A DNA stretch of 64,000 nucleotides from Enterobacteriaceae bacterium LSJC7 (GTDB taxonomy: Bacteria > Pseudomonadota > Gammaproteobacteria > Enterobacterales > Enterobacteriaceae): contig AMFN01000022.1 in NCBI GenBank assembly GCA_000302695.1, positions 55,954-119,953 on the forward strand, read 5' to 3'. Position numbers and translations under genes: made by a program. The notes under the pieces were generated by a model, which saw nothing but the letters and a program-made list of their open reading frames with translations, was not told the origin of the DNA and made no database searches. Below are positions 35,947 to 45,953 of this stretch, one piece after another. Each line of letters begins with the position of its first letter. The stretch's first letter is position 1.

Positions 35947-36303
35947 TTATCTTCCCCACAGCAGCATCAATTGACGTATGTGCAGTACGGCAAAGATAAT
36001 TGCCAGCAGCAGCACCGCCAGCGCAACGAATAGCTTTGCCCGCACCGCGCGCGGCTGTGCGAAATCCTCCAGTGCGATATCCATCAGATTACGCTCACGC
36101 GCATAGCCATAAATCAGCGCCGTCACCATCGCCAGAATCAGCAGCGAGGCCCAGAACAGCGCGCCGGCCTCATTCCAGGCGTGACGCAGCGCCAGCGTCA
36201 TCAGCGCACCGTAGCCAAGCAGGGTGCGCAGCCAGGCAAGCGAGGTGCGTTCCGGCTGTAACCCCGGGTCGGCCACGCGCCGCGCCTGGCGACTATCCGG
36301 CAT
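35947..36303 (-). CDS. yidG: Inner-membrane protein YidG (DUF202)
   Basis: 118 residues with three membrane segments. The DUF202 N-terminal motif is seen as LQPERTSLAWLRTLLGYGA. It overlaps the end of yidH by 11 bases, so the pair is co-translated. Function is unknown in E. coli. Confidence 0.9.
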   Translation of the reverse strand: MPDSRQARRVADPGLQPERTSLAWLRTLLGYGALMTLALRHAWNEAGALFWASLLILAMVTALIYGYARERNLMDIALEDFAQPRAVRAKLFVALAVLLLAIIFAVLHIRQLMLLWGR

Positions 36304-36640
36304 ACATCACCATCGCAATCACAATCACCGCTGCCAGCACCATCACGCCGCTTATCACCAGCAGCGCCGGGGTATAAGGCAAGTCCATACGCAGGCGCAT
36401 CGCCTTTTCATTACGCAGCCAGCGCAGATAACCCCACACCGCAAGCCCCCCGGCAAATACGCACAGCAGCAGCGCTATCGCTTCACGCACCAGCGGGGTA
36501 GCAAAGTCCGGGGCCAGCTGGTCCAGCCCCACGCCTGCGGCCAGAAAGCCCAGCGCCGTGCGGATCCACGCCAGAAAGGTGCGCTCGTTTGCCAGTGAAA
36601 AGCGGTAGTCCGGCGCTTCGCCCACGCGGGAAATTTTCAT
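36293..36640 (-). CDS. yidH: Inner-membrane protein YidH (DUF202)
   Basis: 115 residues with three membrane segments and the DUF202 motif FSLANERTFLAWIRTALGF near the N-terminus. AAGGAG precedes the ATG. It forms a two-gene unit with yidG; both are conserved beside emrD in E. coli. Function is unknown. Confidence 0.92.
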   Translation of the reverse strand: MKISRVGEAPDYRFSLANERTFLAWIRTALGFLAAGVGLDQLAPDFATPLVREAIALLLCVFAGGLAVWGYLRWLRNEKAMRLRMDLPYTPALLVISGVMVLAAVIVIAMVMYAG

Positions 36641-36815
36641 GCTTTCTCCTTGTTACTCAGCACGCCTGCGCTGAGACTAAAGCGTTCCACTCAACTTCAC
36701 CACTTGACTGATACAATCATGGTTGAGACAACCTAAATACGGGTACGCCAGGAAGAAGCCTTATCCGATTCGACATTGCTTACTTTCATTTTTAAACAGA
36801 AAGGAATCTCTATTT

Positions 36816-37050
36816 ATGAAGAAAAGCATCAAAGTGCTGCTCATCTCTCTTTATCGTTGCCGGGCTGTTTAGCCTGGCGTTCAGTTTCATGGTCGTCGGG
36901 GCCGGGGTAAGTGGCAGCGGCTGCGGCACTGAATACCTGAAAACGGTATCGGCCTTTCAAACCACCAGCCTGATATCCTTTGCGCTGGCGCTCCTGGTCG
37001 GTGTCATCCCTTCGCCAAAGAAAAATACCAGCGACAAGCCATCATCGTAA
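36816..37050 (+). pseudogene. Small membrane protein gene broken by a 2-bp frameshift
   Basis: ATG 36816 has AGGA 10 bases upstream and reads MKKSIKVLLIS, but it meets TAG at 36870 after 18 codons. Adding one CT unit in the CTCTCT-like run at about 36844-36850 restores a continuous frame to TAA 37048. The restored product is about 78 residues: one N-terminal hydrophobic segment, a Gly/Cys loop (GAGVSGSGCGTEYL), a second hydrophobic segment (SLISFALALLVGVI) and a Lys-rich tail. It is followed by a terminator. Loss of a dinucleotide repeat could be a true mutation, a phase switch or a sequencing error. Confidence 0.7.
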
Positions 37051-37084
37051 GCCTTTTTATTTCCCAGGCGATGCTGTAGACATG

Positions 37085-37108
37085 AAAAAGCCGCTTAAAG
37101 CGGCTTTT
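37085..37108 (+). terminator. Rho-independent terminator
   Basis: AAAAGCCGC, loop TTAAA, GCGGCTTTT. It closes the frameshifted small gene and, lying between convergent units, can also act for hicAB. Confidence 0.85.
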
Positions 37109-37137
37109 GGGCAAAACCAGATTCTGTCGCCACGCGG

Positions 37138-37488
37138 TTACGTCAAATCAAACTCGCGCTCTAACACATCGACAATAAGCTGATTTTTAGAAATGGAATG
37201 TTGTTTAGCGACTGCTGTAATTCGTGTACCCAGACGCCCCGATACCCGCACTGTTAGCCGCTCCTGTTCTTCCTCACGGAAGGGCTGAATCCCTTCCTCT
37301 TTACAATCCTTAAGAAATTCAGCAAGCGATAACTCTCCCTCCCGATGTAAGCCCGCAATGCTATCAGCAACAAAGTCACAGTAACCGTTCACATTAATAA
37401 ACTTACCGCGAAAGGCGTTGATTTCAGCTTCAAAGGTAACGACTGCTGGTTGCCCTTTGATAGTCATAAGATTGTTGGTTTTATTCAT
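37138..37488 (-). CDS. hicB: HicB-family antitoxin
   Basis: 116 residues. The N-terminal degenerate RNase-H-like HicB fold (VVTFEAEINAFRGKFINVNG, then CDFVADSIAGLHREGELSLAEFL) is followed by a C-terminal DNA-binding segment (RLTVRVSGRLGTRITAVAKQ, then SISKNQLIVDVLE). It should neutralise HicA and repress the operon. ATG 37488 has GGAG upstream; the frame is open for 15 codons before it. It lies 25 bp after hicA, the classical toxin-first order. Confidence 0.85.
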   Translation of the reverse strand: MNKTNNLMTIKGQPAVVTFEAEINAFRGKFINVNGYCDFVADSIAGLHREGELSLAEFLKDCKEEGIQPFREEEQERLTVRVSGRLGTRITAVAKQHSISKNQLIVDVLEREFDLT

Positions 37489-37513
37489 AATCAACTCCAA
37501 CTGAATTTTCGAA

Positions 37514-37759
37514 TCACTCACGTAGTCCGGCAACCGCGCCTTTATCCATCTCGTTACCGGGGTGCGGCTGATGAGTTAAATAAATAGTGCCGAATAAAAT
37601 GAAACGTCGTCGAGAACCATTACCATTTTTCACCTTCCCACCCAGATGGTTGATGAGACTGATAATATCAGACCATTTAATTCCCGACTTTGGTGGCGTC
37701 GTCATTACGTCATCAAACGTTTTACGATGCCTCCCCTTCAACTCACCAGCTTTAATCAT
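37514..37759 (-). CDS. hicA: HicA-family mRNA interferase toxin
   Basis: 81 residues. The dsRBD-like HicA core is present: IKWSDIISLINHLGG, then GSRRRFILFGTIYLTHQPHP with the active-site His in THQPHP, and KGAVAGLRE at the end. HicA cleaves mRNA independently of ribosomes. The protein has an N-terminal extension (about 20 residues) compared with minimal HicA. ATG 37759 follows GGGG; an ATG at 37774 lies inside the operator repeats and is the alternative start. Confidence 0.8.
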   Translation of the reverse strand: MIKAGELKGRHRKTFDDVMTTPPKSGIKWSDIISLINHLGGKVKNGNGSRRRFILFGTIYLTHQPHPGNEMDKGAVAGLRE

Positions 37760-37773
37760 AACGGCCCCATCCA

Positions 37774-37834
37774 TGACGTCACATTATGACATCATGATAG
37801 TGCTCCATCATTATGACGTCAAACCATGACGTCA
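37774..37834. promoter_or_regulatory. Operator array of hicAB
   Basis: Palindromic TGACGTCA occurs at 37774, 37814 and 37827, with TGACATCA at 37787. The four boxes form two pairs with 13-bp spacing, the pairs being 27 bp apart. They cover the region just upstream of hicA, where HicB would bind. Confidence 0.65.
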
Positions 37835-37886
37835 CAACAACAAAGATGAAACATAACATCCACTCGTTGTCCCAAACCGCAGGCAT

Positions 37887-37910
37887 AAAAAAACCCCGCC
37901 GAGGCAGGGT
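37887..37910 (-). terminator. Terminator of typA
   Basis: On the minus strand ACCCTGCC, loop TCG, GGCGGGGT (one wobble pair), then seven T. It lies 21 bp past the typA stop. Confidence 0.88.
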
Positions 37911-37931
37911 CTTTCACGTTACAGCTGTAGC

Positions 37932-39752
37932 TTACTCTTTCGGACCACGGTTCGCGCGGCGACGGTCGTTTTCCGTCAGGTGGCGCTTACGCAGACGAAT
38001 AGAGGTCGGCGTGACTTCTACCAGTTCGTCGTCATCGATGAACTCCAGCGCCTGCTCGAGCGTCATTTTAATCGGCGGAGACAGGGTGGTGGCTTCGTCA
38101 GTACCGGAAGCACGCATGTTGGTCAGCTTCTTACCGGTCAGGCAGTTCACGGTCAGGTCGTTAGAACGGCTGTGAATACCGATGATCTGGCCTTCATAAA
38201 CCTCAGCACCATGGCCCAGGAACAGCTTACCGCGGTCCTGCAGGCTGTACAGTGCGTATGCCACTGCTTTACCCTGGCCGTTGGAAATCAGCACGCCGTT
38301 CTGACGCTGGCCGATTTCACCCTGACGAATATCGTCATAGTGGCTGAAGGTGGAGTACAGCAGACCGGTACCCGAGGTCATGGTCATGAACTCGGTACGG
38401 AAACCGATAAGACCACGGCTCGGGATGATGTAATCAAGACGCACGCGGCCTTTGCCATCCGGCATCATGTCACGCAGGTCGCCCTTACGCAGACCCAGCG
38501 CTTCCATGACGGAACCCTGGTGCTGTTCTTCGATATCCAGCGTCACCTGCTCGAACGGCTCCTGACGGCGGCCATCGATTTCACGGAAGATAACTTTCGG
38601 ACGGGATACCGCCAGCTCGAAACCTTCACGACGCATGTTTTCGATAAGTACAGACAGGTGCAGTTCACCACGACCAGACACGCGGAAGGCATCCGGGTCT
38701 TCGGTTTCTTCAACACGCAGCGCCACGTTGTGAACCAGCTCTTTATTCAGGCGGTCCAGAATCTGGCGAGAGGTCACGTATTTACCTTCTTTACCGCAGA
38801 ACGGTGAGGTGTTTACGCAGTAGTACATAGAAACGGTGGGTTCATCCACAGACAGCGGCGGCAGCGCCTCAACGGTCAGCGGATCGCACAGCGTGTCAGA
38901 GATGTTCAGCTCACCCAGACCTGTGATGGCAATGATATCGCCCGCTTCCGCAGAAGCCGTTTCAATACGTTGCAGACCCATGTGGCCCAGCACCTGGCCA
39001 ACTTTACCGTTACGGCGCTTGCCTTCAGCATCAATAATGGTGACCTGCTGGTTCGGCTTCACTACGCCGCGCTTGATGCGACCAATGCCGATAACGCCCA
39101 GGTAGTTGTTGTAGTCCAGCTGGGAGATTTGCATCTGGAACGGGCCGTTGAGGTCAACGTTCGGCGCTTCTACGTGCTTGACGATGGTTTCAAACAGCGG
39201 GGTCATGTCTTCGGCCATGTCTTCATGGTCAAGACCGGCAATACCGTTAAGCGCGGACGCATAAACGATAGGGAAGTCCAGCTGCTCGTCGGTCGCGCCC
39301 AGGTTTACGAACAGGTCAAACACCTGGTCTACAACCCAGTCCGGGCGCGCGCCAGGACGGTCAACTTTGTTAATGACAACGATAGGCTTCAGACCGTTAG
39401 CAAAAGCTTTCTGTGTTACAAAGCGAGTCTGCGGCATCGGGCCATCCATTGCATCGACAAGCAGCAGAACAGAGTCAACCATCGACATTACGCGTTCTAC
39501 TTCACCACCGAAGTCGGCGTGCCCTGGGGTATCAACGATGTTGATGCGGTAGTCACGCCAGTTAATAGCCGTATTTTTCGCGAGAATGGTAATCCCACGT
39601 TCTTTTTCCAGATCGTTAGAGTCCATGACTCGCTCGGTCAGCTCATTACGCTCACCGAAGGTGCCAGATTGTTGCAGCAGCTTATCAACCAGGGTCGTTT
39701 TACCATGGTCAACGTGCGCAATAATGGCGATGTTACGCAGATTTTCGATCAC
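37932..39752 (-). CDS. typA: Ribosome-binding translational GTPase TypA/BipA
   Basis: 606 residues. GTPase domain with P-loop AHVDHGKTT, switch DTPGHADFG and NKVDRPGA, followed by EF-G-like domains and the BipA-specific C-terminal domain. TypA acts in 50S subunit assembly and in growth under stress or cold. The start is GTG 39752, as in E. coli (GTG ATC GAA). It is divergent from glnA, the same arrangement as in E. coli. Confidence 0.96.
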   Translation of the reverse strand: MIENLRNIAIIAHVDHGKTTLVDKLLQQSGTFGERNELTERVMDSNDLEKERGITILAKNTAINWRDYRINIVDTPGHADFGGEVERVMSMVDSVLLLVDAMDGPMPQTRFVTQKAFANGLKPIVVINKVDRPGARPDWVVDQVFDLFVNLGATDEQLDFPIVYASALNGIAGLDHEDMAEDMTPLFETIVKHVEAPNVDLNGPFQMQISQLDYNNYLGVIGIGRIKRGVVKPNQQVTIIDAEGKRRNGKVGQVLGHMGLQRIETASAEAGDIIAITGLGELNISDTLCDPLTVEALPPLSVDEPTVSMYYCVNTSPFCGKEGKYVTSRQILDRLNKELVHNVALRVEETEDPDAFRVSGRGELHLSVLIENMRREGFELAVSRPKVIFREIDGRRQEPFEQVTLDIEEQHQGSVMEALGLRKGDLRDMMPDGKGRVRLDYIIPSRGLIGFRTEFMTMTSGTGLLYSTFSHYDDIRQGEIGQRQNGVLISNGQGKAVAYALYSLQDRGKLFLGHGAEVYEGQIIGIHSRSNDLTVNCLTGKKLTNMRASGTDEATTLSPPIKMTLEQALEFIDDDELVEVTPTSIRLRKRHLTENDRRRANRGPKE

Positions 39753-39902
39753 AACTTTGCCTCAGGCATTAGAAATAGCGCGTTATTGTACACGTATTAA
39801 TCGAAGGACTGAACAGATCACAATAAACCTTTACCAACAAGATGAATTGGCGGTGTTTGTGATCGTTTTCACGGAGTAGTAAAGGGGGTATCGCACTAAT
39901 TC

Positions 39903-39949
39903 GCACCACTATAGTGCTAACCATTAACAAAAAGCACTATTTTGGTGCA
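39903..39949 (+). promoter_or_regulatory. NtrC-binding enhancer sites of glnA
   Basis: Two dyads matching the GCAC-N-GGTGC type of NtrC site: GCACCACTATAGTGC at 39903-39917 and GCACTATTTTGGTGCA at 39934-39949. They lie about 75-120 bp upstream of the sigma-54 promoter, as in E. coli. Weaker GGTGC elements continue to 39984. Confidence 0.8.
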
Positions 39950-40021
39950 GTTTTGCTATTGTGGTGCAACCCGCTTGCACTATGGCGCGCATGATAGCGC
40001 CTTTTTGGGGCTATTTAAAAG

Positions 40022-40040
40022 TTGGCACGCTTTTCGCTTT
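40022..40040 (+). promoter_or_regulatory. Sigma-54 promoter of glnA (glnAp2)
   Basis: TTGGCACGCTTTTCGCTTT matches the -24/-12 consensus (GG at -24, GC at -12) and differs little from the E. coli glnAp2 core. Transcription under nitrogen limitation should start about 12 bp downstream. Confidence 0.9.
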
Positions 40041-40125
40041 GATAAAAACAGGGCAAAAAGCCACAAAAAAGCGTTTTTTGATTTCGTTACCACGACGACA
40101 ATGACCACATCCTGGAGAGTTACCT

Positions 40126-41535
40126 ATGTCCGCTGAGCACGTTCTGACGCTGATAAACGAACACAACGTTAAATTTATCGACCTGCGTTTCACCGACACC
40201 AAAGGCAAAGAGCAGCACGTTACCATTCCGGCTCACCAGGTTGATGCCGACTTCTTTGAAGAAGGTAAAATGTTTGACGGTTCCTCTATCGGCGGCTGGA
40301 AGGGCATTAACGAATCCGACATGGTGCTGATGCCGGACCCGTCCACCGCGGTCATTGACCCGTTCTACGAAGAGCCGACCCTTATCTTGCGCTGCGACAT
40401 TCTGGAGCCGGGCACCATGCAGGGCTACGACCGCGACCCGCGCTCAATTGCCAAGCGCGCTGAAGACTACCTGCGCTCTACCGGCATTGCCGACACCGTA
40501 CTGTTTGGGCCGGAGCCGGAGTTCTTCCTGTTTGACGACATCCGCTTTGGTTCTTCTATCTCCGGCTCTCACGTGGCTATCGATGACATCGAAGGCGCAT
40601 GGAACAGCGGCACCAAATATGAAGGCGGCAACAAAGGCCACCGTCCGGCAGTGAAAGGCGGTTACTTCCCGGTTCCACCGGTCGACTCCGCTCAGGACCT
40701 GCGCTCCACCATGTGTCTGGTGATGGAAGAAATGGGCCTGGTCGTTGAAGCGCACCACCACGAAGTGGCAACCGCAGGTCAGAACGAAGTGGCAACCCGC
40801 TTCAACACCATGACCAAAAAAGCCGACGAAATTCAGATCTACAAATATGTCGTGCACAACGTGGCGCACCGCTTCGGTAAAACCGCCACCTTTATGCCTA
40901 AGCCGATGTTTGGTGATAACGGCTCCGGTATGCACTGCCACATGTCGCTGTCCAAAAACGGCACCAACCTGTTTGCAGGCGACAAGTACGCCGGTCTGTC
41001 TGAGCAGGCGCTGTTCTACATCGGCGGTGTGATTAAGCACGCTAAAGCCATCAACGCCCTGGCAAACCCAACCACCAACTCTTACAAGCGTCTGGTGCCG
41101 GGTTATGAAGCGCCGGTGATGCTGGCCTACTCTGCGGCTAACCGCTCTGCCTCTATCCGTATTCCGGTTGTGGCATCACCGAAAGGTCGCCGCATTGAAG
41201 TGCGCTTCCCGGACCCGGCGGCTAACCCGTACCTGTGTTTTGCCGCACTGCTGATGGCAGGCCTGGACGGCATTAAAAACCGTATCCACCCTGGCGAAGC
41301 GATGGACAAAAACCTCTACGACCTGCCGCCGGAAGAAGCCAAAGAAATCCCGCAGGTTGCCGGTTCTCTGGAAGAAGCGCTTAACGAGCTGGATCTGGAC
41401 CGCGAGTTCCTGACCGCCGGTGGCGTGTTCACCAACGAAGCCATCGACGCGTACATCGCGCTGCGCCGTGAAGAAAACGACCGCGTGCGCATGACGCCGC
41501 ACCCGGTAGAGTTTGAGCTGTACTACAGCGTTTAA
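40126..41535 (+). CDS. glnA: Glutamine synthetase, type I
   Basis: 469 residues. It makes glutamine from glutamate, ammonia and ATP as a dodecamer. The beta-grasp N-terminal domain includes [11 protein letters not shown]. The metal and ATP site segments ([36 protein letters not shown]) are intact. The adenylylation tyrosine is Tyr398 counting Met (NLYDLPPEE), so activity control by GlnE is expected. GGAGAG precedes the ATG. It is the first gene of glnALG under NtrC/sigma-54 control. Confidence 0.98.
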   Translation: MSAEHVLTLINEHNVKFIDLRFTDTKGKEQHVTIPAHQVDADFFEEGKMFDGSSIGGWKGINESDMVLMPDPSTAVIDPFYEEPTLILRCDILEPGTMQGYDRDPRSIAKRAEDYLRSTGIADTVLFGPEPEFFLFDDIRFGSSISGSHVAIDDIEGAWNSGTKYEGGNKGHRPAVKGGYFPVPPVDSAQDLRSTMCLVMEEMGLVVEAHHHEVATAGQNEVATRFNTMTKKADEIQIYKYVVHNVAHRFGKTATFMPKPMFGDNGSGMHCHMSLSKNGTNLFAGDKYAGLSEQALFYIGGVIKHAKAINALANPTTNSYKRLVPGYEAPVMLAYSAANRSASIRIPVVASPKGRRIEVRFPDPAANPYLCFAALLMAGLDGIKNRIHPGEAMDKNLYDLPPEEAKEIPQVAGSLEEALNELDLDREFLTAGGVFTNEAIDAYIALRREENDRVRMTPHPVEFELYYSV

Positions 41536-41688
41536 TCCCCTTTGGGGTTTATGTCGCAGCCGTCTGGCAGCCGACATCGCCCGGATTCGCGTCCGGGCCA
41601 GTTAAGGGCAGCCAGGGCGCTGCGGCACCATAAAGCCGTTTTTTGTTGCCGTGGAAACTTTTAGCCCATCTTCGGATGGGCTTTTTTC
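41536..41688 (+). ncRNA. glnZ: glnA 3' UTR, possible GlnZ-type sRNA
   Basis: The 150-bp 3' UTR of glnA contains a hairpin (GCCCGGA ... TCCGGGC at about 41580-41600) and ends in a strong terminator. In E. coli and Salmonella the sRNA GlnZ is processed from this place. Position and terminator fit; the seed sequence was not checked. Confidence 0.4.
41663..41688 (+). terminator. Terminator after glnA
   Basis: AGCCCATC, loop TTCG, GATGGGCT and a run of T. It limits read-through from glnA into glnLG. Confidence 0.9.
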
Positions 41689-41750
41689 TCCGCCTGCCAG
41701 ATAGCGTGAATCAGGTAAAAACATAGCCTTAATCAGGCCAGAGCCTATAA

Positions 41751-41766
41751 TGCACTAAAATGGTGC
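41751..41766 (+). promoter_or_regulatory. NtrC site at the glnL promoter
   Basis: TGCACTAAAATGGTGC is a dyad of the NtrC type, 20 bp before the glnL start. In E. coli NtrC represses glnLp from an equivalent site. Confidence 0.75.
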
Positions 41767-41785
41767 AAAACACGGGAGGCTGCAA

Positions 41786-42859
41786 ATGGCGACCGGCGTG
41801 CTGCCCGATGCTGGGCAGATCCTGAACTCTCTTATCAACAGTATTTTGCTGGTCGACGACGACCTCGCCGTCCACTATGCAAACCCTGCCGCCTTGCAAA
41901 TGCTGGCGCAAAGCTCACGTAAACTCTACGGCACGCCGCTGCCGGAGTTGCTGAGCTACTTTTCCCTTAACGTTGAACTGATGCGCGAAAGCCTGAGCGC
42001 AGGTCAGGGCTTTACCGACAATGAAGTCACGCTGGTTATCGACAGCCGGGCGCATATTTTGTCGCTGACCGCACAGCGCATGCCAGACGGCTTCATTCTG
42101 CTGGAAATGGCAACCATGGACAGCCAGCGTCGCCTGAGCCAGGAGCAACTCCAGCACGCACAGCAGGTGGCGGCACGCGATCTGGTGCGCGGACTGGCGC
42201 ATGAAATCAAAAACCCGCTCGGCGGCCTGCGCGGTGCGGCGCAGTTACTGAGCCGTGCGCTGCCTGACCCGTCGCTCACGGAGTACACCAAAGTCATTAT
42301 CGAGCAGGCTGACCGGCTGCGTAATCTGGTTGACCGGCTGCTCGGTCCGCAACAGCCGGGCCTGCGCGTGACCGACAGCATCCATAAGGTCGCCGAGCGC
42401 GTAGTAAAACTGGTGTCGCTTGAACTGCCGGATAATGTGACGCTGGTGCGCGATTATGACCCAAGCCTGCCGGAGCTTGAGCACGATCCTGAGCAAGTTG
42501 AGCAGGTGCTACTCAATATTGTACGCAACGCGCTTCAGGCTTTAGGTCCGCAGGGCGGGCAAATTACGCTACGCACGCGCACTGCCTTCCAGCTTACGCT
42601 GCACGGCGTGCGCCACCGTCTGTGCGCGCGCATCGACGTTGAAGACAACGGCCCTGGCGTACCGGCGCATTTACAGGACACGCTGTTTTACCCGATGGTC
42701 AGCGGCCGCGAAGGCGGCACCGGGCTGGGGCTTTCCATTGCGCGCAGTCTTATCGACCAGCACGCGGGCAAAATTGAATTTAACAGCTGGCCGGGCCATA
42801 CCGAGTTTTCGGTCTATCTGCCAATTCGTAAATCGAGGTCTTTATGCAACGAGGAATAG
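41786..42859 (+). CDS. glnL: Nitrogen sensor histidine kinase NtrB
   Basis: 357 residues, slightly longer than E. coli NtrB. A PAS domain (about 15-120) is followed by the dimerisation/phosphoacceptor helix with His139 in [20 protein letters not shown]. The ATPase N box ([10 protein letters not shown]), D box (VEDNGPGV) and G box ([13 protein letters not shown]) are present. NtrB phosphorylates and, with PII, dephosphorylates NtrC. GGGAGG precedes the ATG. It overlaps glnG by 16 bases. Confidence 0.96.
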   Translation: MATGVLPDAGQILNSLINSILLVDDDLAVHYANPAALQMLAQSSRKLYGTPLPELLSYFSLNVELMRESLSAGQGFTDNEVTLVIDSRAHILSLTAQRMPDGFILLEMATMDSQRRLSQEQLQHAQQVAARDLVRGLAHEIKNPLGGLRGAAQLLSRALPDPSLTEYTKVIIEQADRLRNLVDRLLGPQQPGLRVTDSIHKVAERVVKLVSLELPDNVTLVRDYDPSLPELEHDPEQVEQVLLNIVRNALQALGPQGGQITLRTRTAFQLTLHGVRHRLCARIDVEDNGPGVPAHLQDTLFYPMVSGREGGTGLGLSIARSLIDQHAGKIEFNSWPGHTEFSVYLPIRKSRSLCNEE

Positions 42860-44256
42860 CCTGGGTAGTTGATGACGATAGCGCTATTCGCTGGGTGCTG
42901 GAGCGCGCACTGACCGGCGCGGGCCTGAGCTGCGTTACCTTTGAGAACGCAAGCGAGGTGCTGGACGCGCTGGCGACCCGCACGCCGGATGTGTTGCTGT
43001 CTGATATCCGCATGCCCGGCCTGGATGGGCTGATGCTGCTACGCCAGATAAAGCAGCGCCACCCAATGCTGCCGGTCATCATCATGACGGCCCATTCTGA
43101 CCTGGACGCCGCCGTCAGCGCCTACCAGCAGGGCGCGTTCGATTACTTACCCAAACCGTTTGATATCGACGAAGCCGTGGCGCTGGTAGAGCGCGCCATC
43201 AGCCATTATCAGGAGCAGCAGCAGCCGCGCAACGCGCCGGACGCCAGCCCGACCGCCGATATCATTGGCGAAGCGCCGTCGATGCAGGATGTGTTTCGCA
43301 TTATTGGCCGTCTGTCGCGCTCGTCTATCAGCGTGCTGATAAACGGCGAGTCCGGCACCGGCAAAGAGCTGGTGGCGCATGCGCTGCATCGCCACAGCCC
43401 GCGCACCAAATCGCCGTTTATCGCACTTAATATGGCGGCCATCCCCAAAGACCTGATTGAATCCGAACTATTTGGTCATGAAAAAGGCGCGTTTACCGGC
43501 GCCAGTCAGATTCGCCAGGGGCGCTTTGAGCAGGCCGACGGCGGCACGCTGTTTCTGGATGAAATCGGTGATATGCCGCTGGATGTGCAAACCCGCCTGC
43601 TGCGCGTGCTGGCCGACGGCCAGTTTTACCGCGTCGGCGGCTACGCGCCGGTAAAAGTGGACGTGCGCATTATTGCTGCCACGCACCAGAACCTGGAACT
43701 GCGCGTACAGGAAGGCAAATTTCGCGAAGATTTATTCCACCGCCTGAACGTGATTCGCGTCCATCTGCCGCCGCTGCGCGAGCGCCGGGAAGATATTCCC
43801 AAACTGGCGCACCACTTCCTGCAAATTGCTGCCCGCGAACTGGGCGTGGAAACCAAGCAACTGCACCCGGAAACCGAGGCGGCGCTGACGCGTCTTGCCT
43901 GGCCTGGCAACGTGCGCCAGCTGGAAAACACCTGTCGCTGGCTGACGGTGATGGCCGCAGGCCAGGAAGTACTGATTCAGGATTTACCCGGCGAATTGTT
44001 TGACGCCACGGTGCCGGACGCCAGTGGCCAGTCAACGCTGCCGGACAGCTGGGCGACGCTGCTGGCACAGTGGGCCGACCGTGCGCTGCGTTCCGGTCAT
44101 CAAAACCTGCTCTCTGAAGCACAGCCGGAGATGGAGCGCACGCTGCTGACCACCGCGCTGCGCCACACGCAGGGACACAAGCAGGAGGCCGCACGTCTGC
44201 TGGGCTGGGGCCGCAACACGCTGACGCGTAAGTTAAAAGAACTGGGGATGGAATAA
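42844..44256 (+). CDS. glnG: Nitrogen response regulator NtrC
   Basis: 470 codons including stop, the same length as E. coli NtrC (469 residues). The receiver domain has the phospho-acceptor Asp54 (LLSDIRMPG). The AAA+ domain shows Walker A GESGTGKE, the sigma-54-contacting GAFTGA loop and Walker B LFLDEIGD. The C-terminal Fis-like helix-turn-helix is [20 protein letters not shown]. It activates sigma-54 promoters under nitrogen limitation, including glnAp2 in this window. Confidence 0.97.
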   Translation: MQRGIAWVVDDDSAIRWVLERALTGAGLSCVTFENASEVLDALATRTPDVLLSDIRMPGLDGLMLLRQIKQRHPMLPVIIMTAHSDLDAAVSAYQQGAFDYLPKPFDIDEAVALVERAISHYQEQQQPRNAPDASPTADIIGEAPSMQDVFRIIGRLSRSSISVLINGESGTGKELVAHALHRHSPRTKSPFIALNMAAIPKDLIESELFGHEKGAFTGASQIRQGRFEQADGGTLFLDEIGDMPLDVQTRLLRVLADGQFYRVGGYAPVKVDVRIIAATHQNLELRVQEGKFREDLFHRLNVIRVHLPPLRERREDIPKLAHHFLQIAARELGVETKQLHPETEAALTRLAWPGNVRQLENTCRWLTVMAAGQEVLIQDLPGELFDATVPDASGQSTLPDSWATLLAQWADRALRSGHQNLLSEAQPEMERTLLTTALRHTQGHKQEAARLLGWGRNTLTRKLKELGME

Positions 44257-44418
44257 CGCGGCTGTCTGGCAACGCGTGGATGGCGCATGCCAGCCGGTGA
44301 CTAAAGTGACAGCTCATTGGTAAAAACCGGGCACAGGCCGCAAATTGATGCATTTGTGAGCATTGACTGTGACGACGGGCCTGGTATGATTTTGCCCGGT
44401 TATGTGGGAGGCGCAGCT

Positions 44419-44541
44419 ATGCTGGAATCATTACTACAACTGGTCACAGGCAGTCCGGCGCTGGAGACAGCCGCCAGCCATTCGCCCCAGACGGCAATGG
44501 CAGCGCTACTTTGCGCGGCACTGGTGAATTTCCTCAGTTAA
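44419..44541 (+). CDS. yshB: Small membrane protein YshB
   Basis: 40 residues (MLESLLQLVTGSPALETAAS...). It matches the E. coli small protein YshB (36 residues) at both ends, including the hydrophobic TAMAALLCAALVNFLS. GGGAGG lies 8 bases before the ATG. It is between glnG and hemN, as in E. coli. A single-pass inner-membrane protein; it has been linked to Salmonella intracellular growth, but its mechanism is unknown. Confidence 0.85.
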   Translation: MLESLLQLVTGSPALETAASHSPQTAMAALLCAALVNFLS

Positions 44542-44542
44542 T

Positions 44543-44570
44543 AAAAAAGCGGGTACTCCCCGCTTTTTTA
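44543..44570. terminator. Bidirectional terminator between yshB and hemN
   Basis: AAAAAAGCGGG, loop TACTC, CCCGCTTTTTT. A runs on one side and T runs on the other let it serve both convergent genes. Confidence 0.9.
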
Positions 44571-44577
44571 TTGCCCG

Positions 44578-45951
44578 TCAGATAACCCGCGAGAATTTTT
44601 GCAGCTTTGCTTTCTGGCGCAGATAGATGTCAAAGCACATGCAGATGTTGCGAATCAGCAGTCTGCCCTTCGCTGTCACCTGAATGCCTTTGTCGTTAAC
44701 CTCCACCAGCCCATCCTGCGCAAGCGGCTCCAGCAGCGCTAAATCGTCAGCAAAGTAGTCGCAAAAATTAAGCTGCCACAGCTGCTCAATCTCGGCAAAA
44801 TTCAGGCTGAAGTTGCAGATAAGCGCTTTTATCACGTCGCGACGAATGCAGTCATCGCGCGTCAGCGCCAGCCCGCGCCACAGCGCATTGCCCTTTTCAT
44901 CCACCTGCTGATAGTAAACTTTTAGCTCTTTCTGGTTCTGGGCATAACAGTCGCCCAGCATGCTGATGGCCGACACGCCCAGGCCCAGCAGGTCAGTATC
45001 GCCCTGGGTGGTGTAGCCCTGGAAGTTGCGGTGCAATACGCCGTTGCGCTGTGCGACGGCCAGTTCGTCATCCGGGCGGGCAAAGTGGTCCATGCCGATA
45101 AACTGATAGCCGGCACCGGTCAGCGAAGCAATTGTCTCTTGCAGAATATCGAGCTTTTGCTGCGGCGACGGCAGGTCGGCGTCTTTAATTTTGCGCTGTG
45201 CGGCAAACAGCGTCGGCAAATGCGCGTAGTTGAACACGCTCAACCGGTCCGGGCTGAGTTCTGCCACTTTGCCAAGCGTAAAGGCAAAGCTCTCCGGCGT
45301 CTGTTTTGGCAGGCCGTAGATAAGGTCGATATTAGTGGAGGTGAAGCCCAGTTCGCGGGCGCGGCGGATAAGCGCGAAGATAAAGTCTTCATCCTGCTCG
45401 CGGTTCACCAGCCGCTGCACCTCTTTATTGAAGTCCTGCACGCCCATGCTCAGGCGGGTGAAGCCTTCATGACGCAGATGGTCCAGCACATCCAGCTCAA
45501 TTTCGCGCGGATCCACTTCAATGGACAACTCCGCGTCGGTATCAAACTGGAAATGCTCACGCAGCAGGTTCATCAGGCGGCTGATTTGCGCCTTATTCAG
45601 ATAGGTCGGCGTGCCGCCGCCCCAGTGCATCTGGCTGACGTGACGCTGTTTAAACAGCGGCGCACGGTGAATAATCTCCTGCTCCAGCACGTCAAGGTAC
45701 TGGTCGGCCTTGTGCTGCTGGCGGGTGACGATTTTATTGCAGCCGCAGAAATAGCACAGTTTGTGGCAAAACGGGATGTGGATATACAGCGACAGCGGGC
45801 GCGACGGGTAGCGCGCGGCCGCCTGTTGAAAGTCGGCTTCGCCAAAGTCTTCTGAAAATTCGAGCGCGGTGGGGTAAGAGGTATAGCGCGGCCCCGAATA
45901 GTTATATTTCTGGATCAGGGCCAGATCCCAGTCAATTATCTGCTCAGACAT
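44578..45951 (-). CDS. hemN: Oxygen-independent coproporphyrinogen III dehydrogenase
   Basis: 457 residues, like E. coli HemN. A radical-SAM enzyme of anaerobic haem synthesis. The Fe-S motif is seen as HIPFCHKLCYFCGCNK (CxxxCxxC plus the extra C), followed by the SAM-binding HWGGGTPTYL. ATG 45951 is preferred over GTG 45957 because AAGGAG lies 5 bases upstream and E. coli HemN starts at the same place. A 57-residue ORF ends 2 bases upstream. Confidence 0.96.
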   Translation of the reverse strand: MSEQIIDWDLALIQKYNYSGPRYTSYPTALEFSEDFGEADFQQAAARYPSRPLSLYIHIPFCHKLCYFCGCNKIVTRQQHKADQYLDVLEQEIIHRAPLFKQRHVSQMHWGGGTPTYLNKAQISRLMNLLREHFQFDTDAELSIEVDPREIELDVLDHLRHEGFTRLSMGVQDFNKEVQRLVNREQDEDFIFALIRRARELGFTSTNIDLIYGLPKQTPESFAFTLGKVAELSPDRLSVFNYAHLPTLFAAQRKIKDADLPSPQQKLDILQETIASLTGAGYQFIGMDHFARPDDELAVAQRNGVLHRNFQGYTTQGDTDLLGLGVSAISMLGDCYAQNQKELKVYYQQVDEKGNALWRGLALTRDDCIRRDVIKALICNFSLNFAEIEQLWQLNFCDYFADDLALLEPLAQDGLVEVNDKGIQVTAKGRLLIRNICMCFDIYLRQKAKLQKFSRVI

Positions 45952-45953
45952 AC

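Noticed and set aside
35547-35999. 150-codon frame within and beyond emrD
   Set aside because: An out-of-phase shadow of emrD with Arg/Ala-rich translation.
37774-37834. CRISPR-like array
   Set aside because: The units are 8-bp palindromes with short regular gaps at a toxin-antitoxin promoter and no spacers of CRISPR size.
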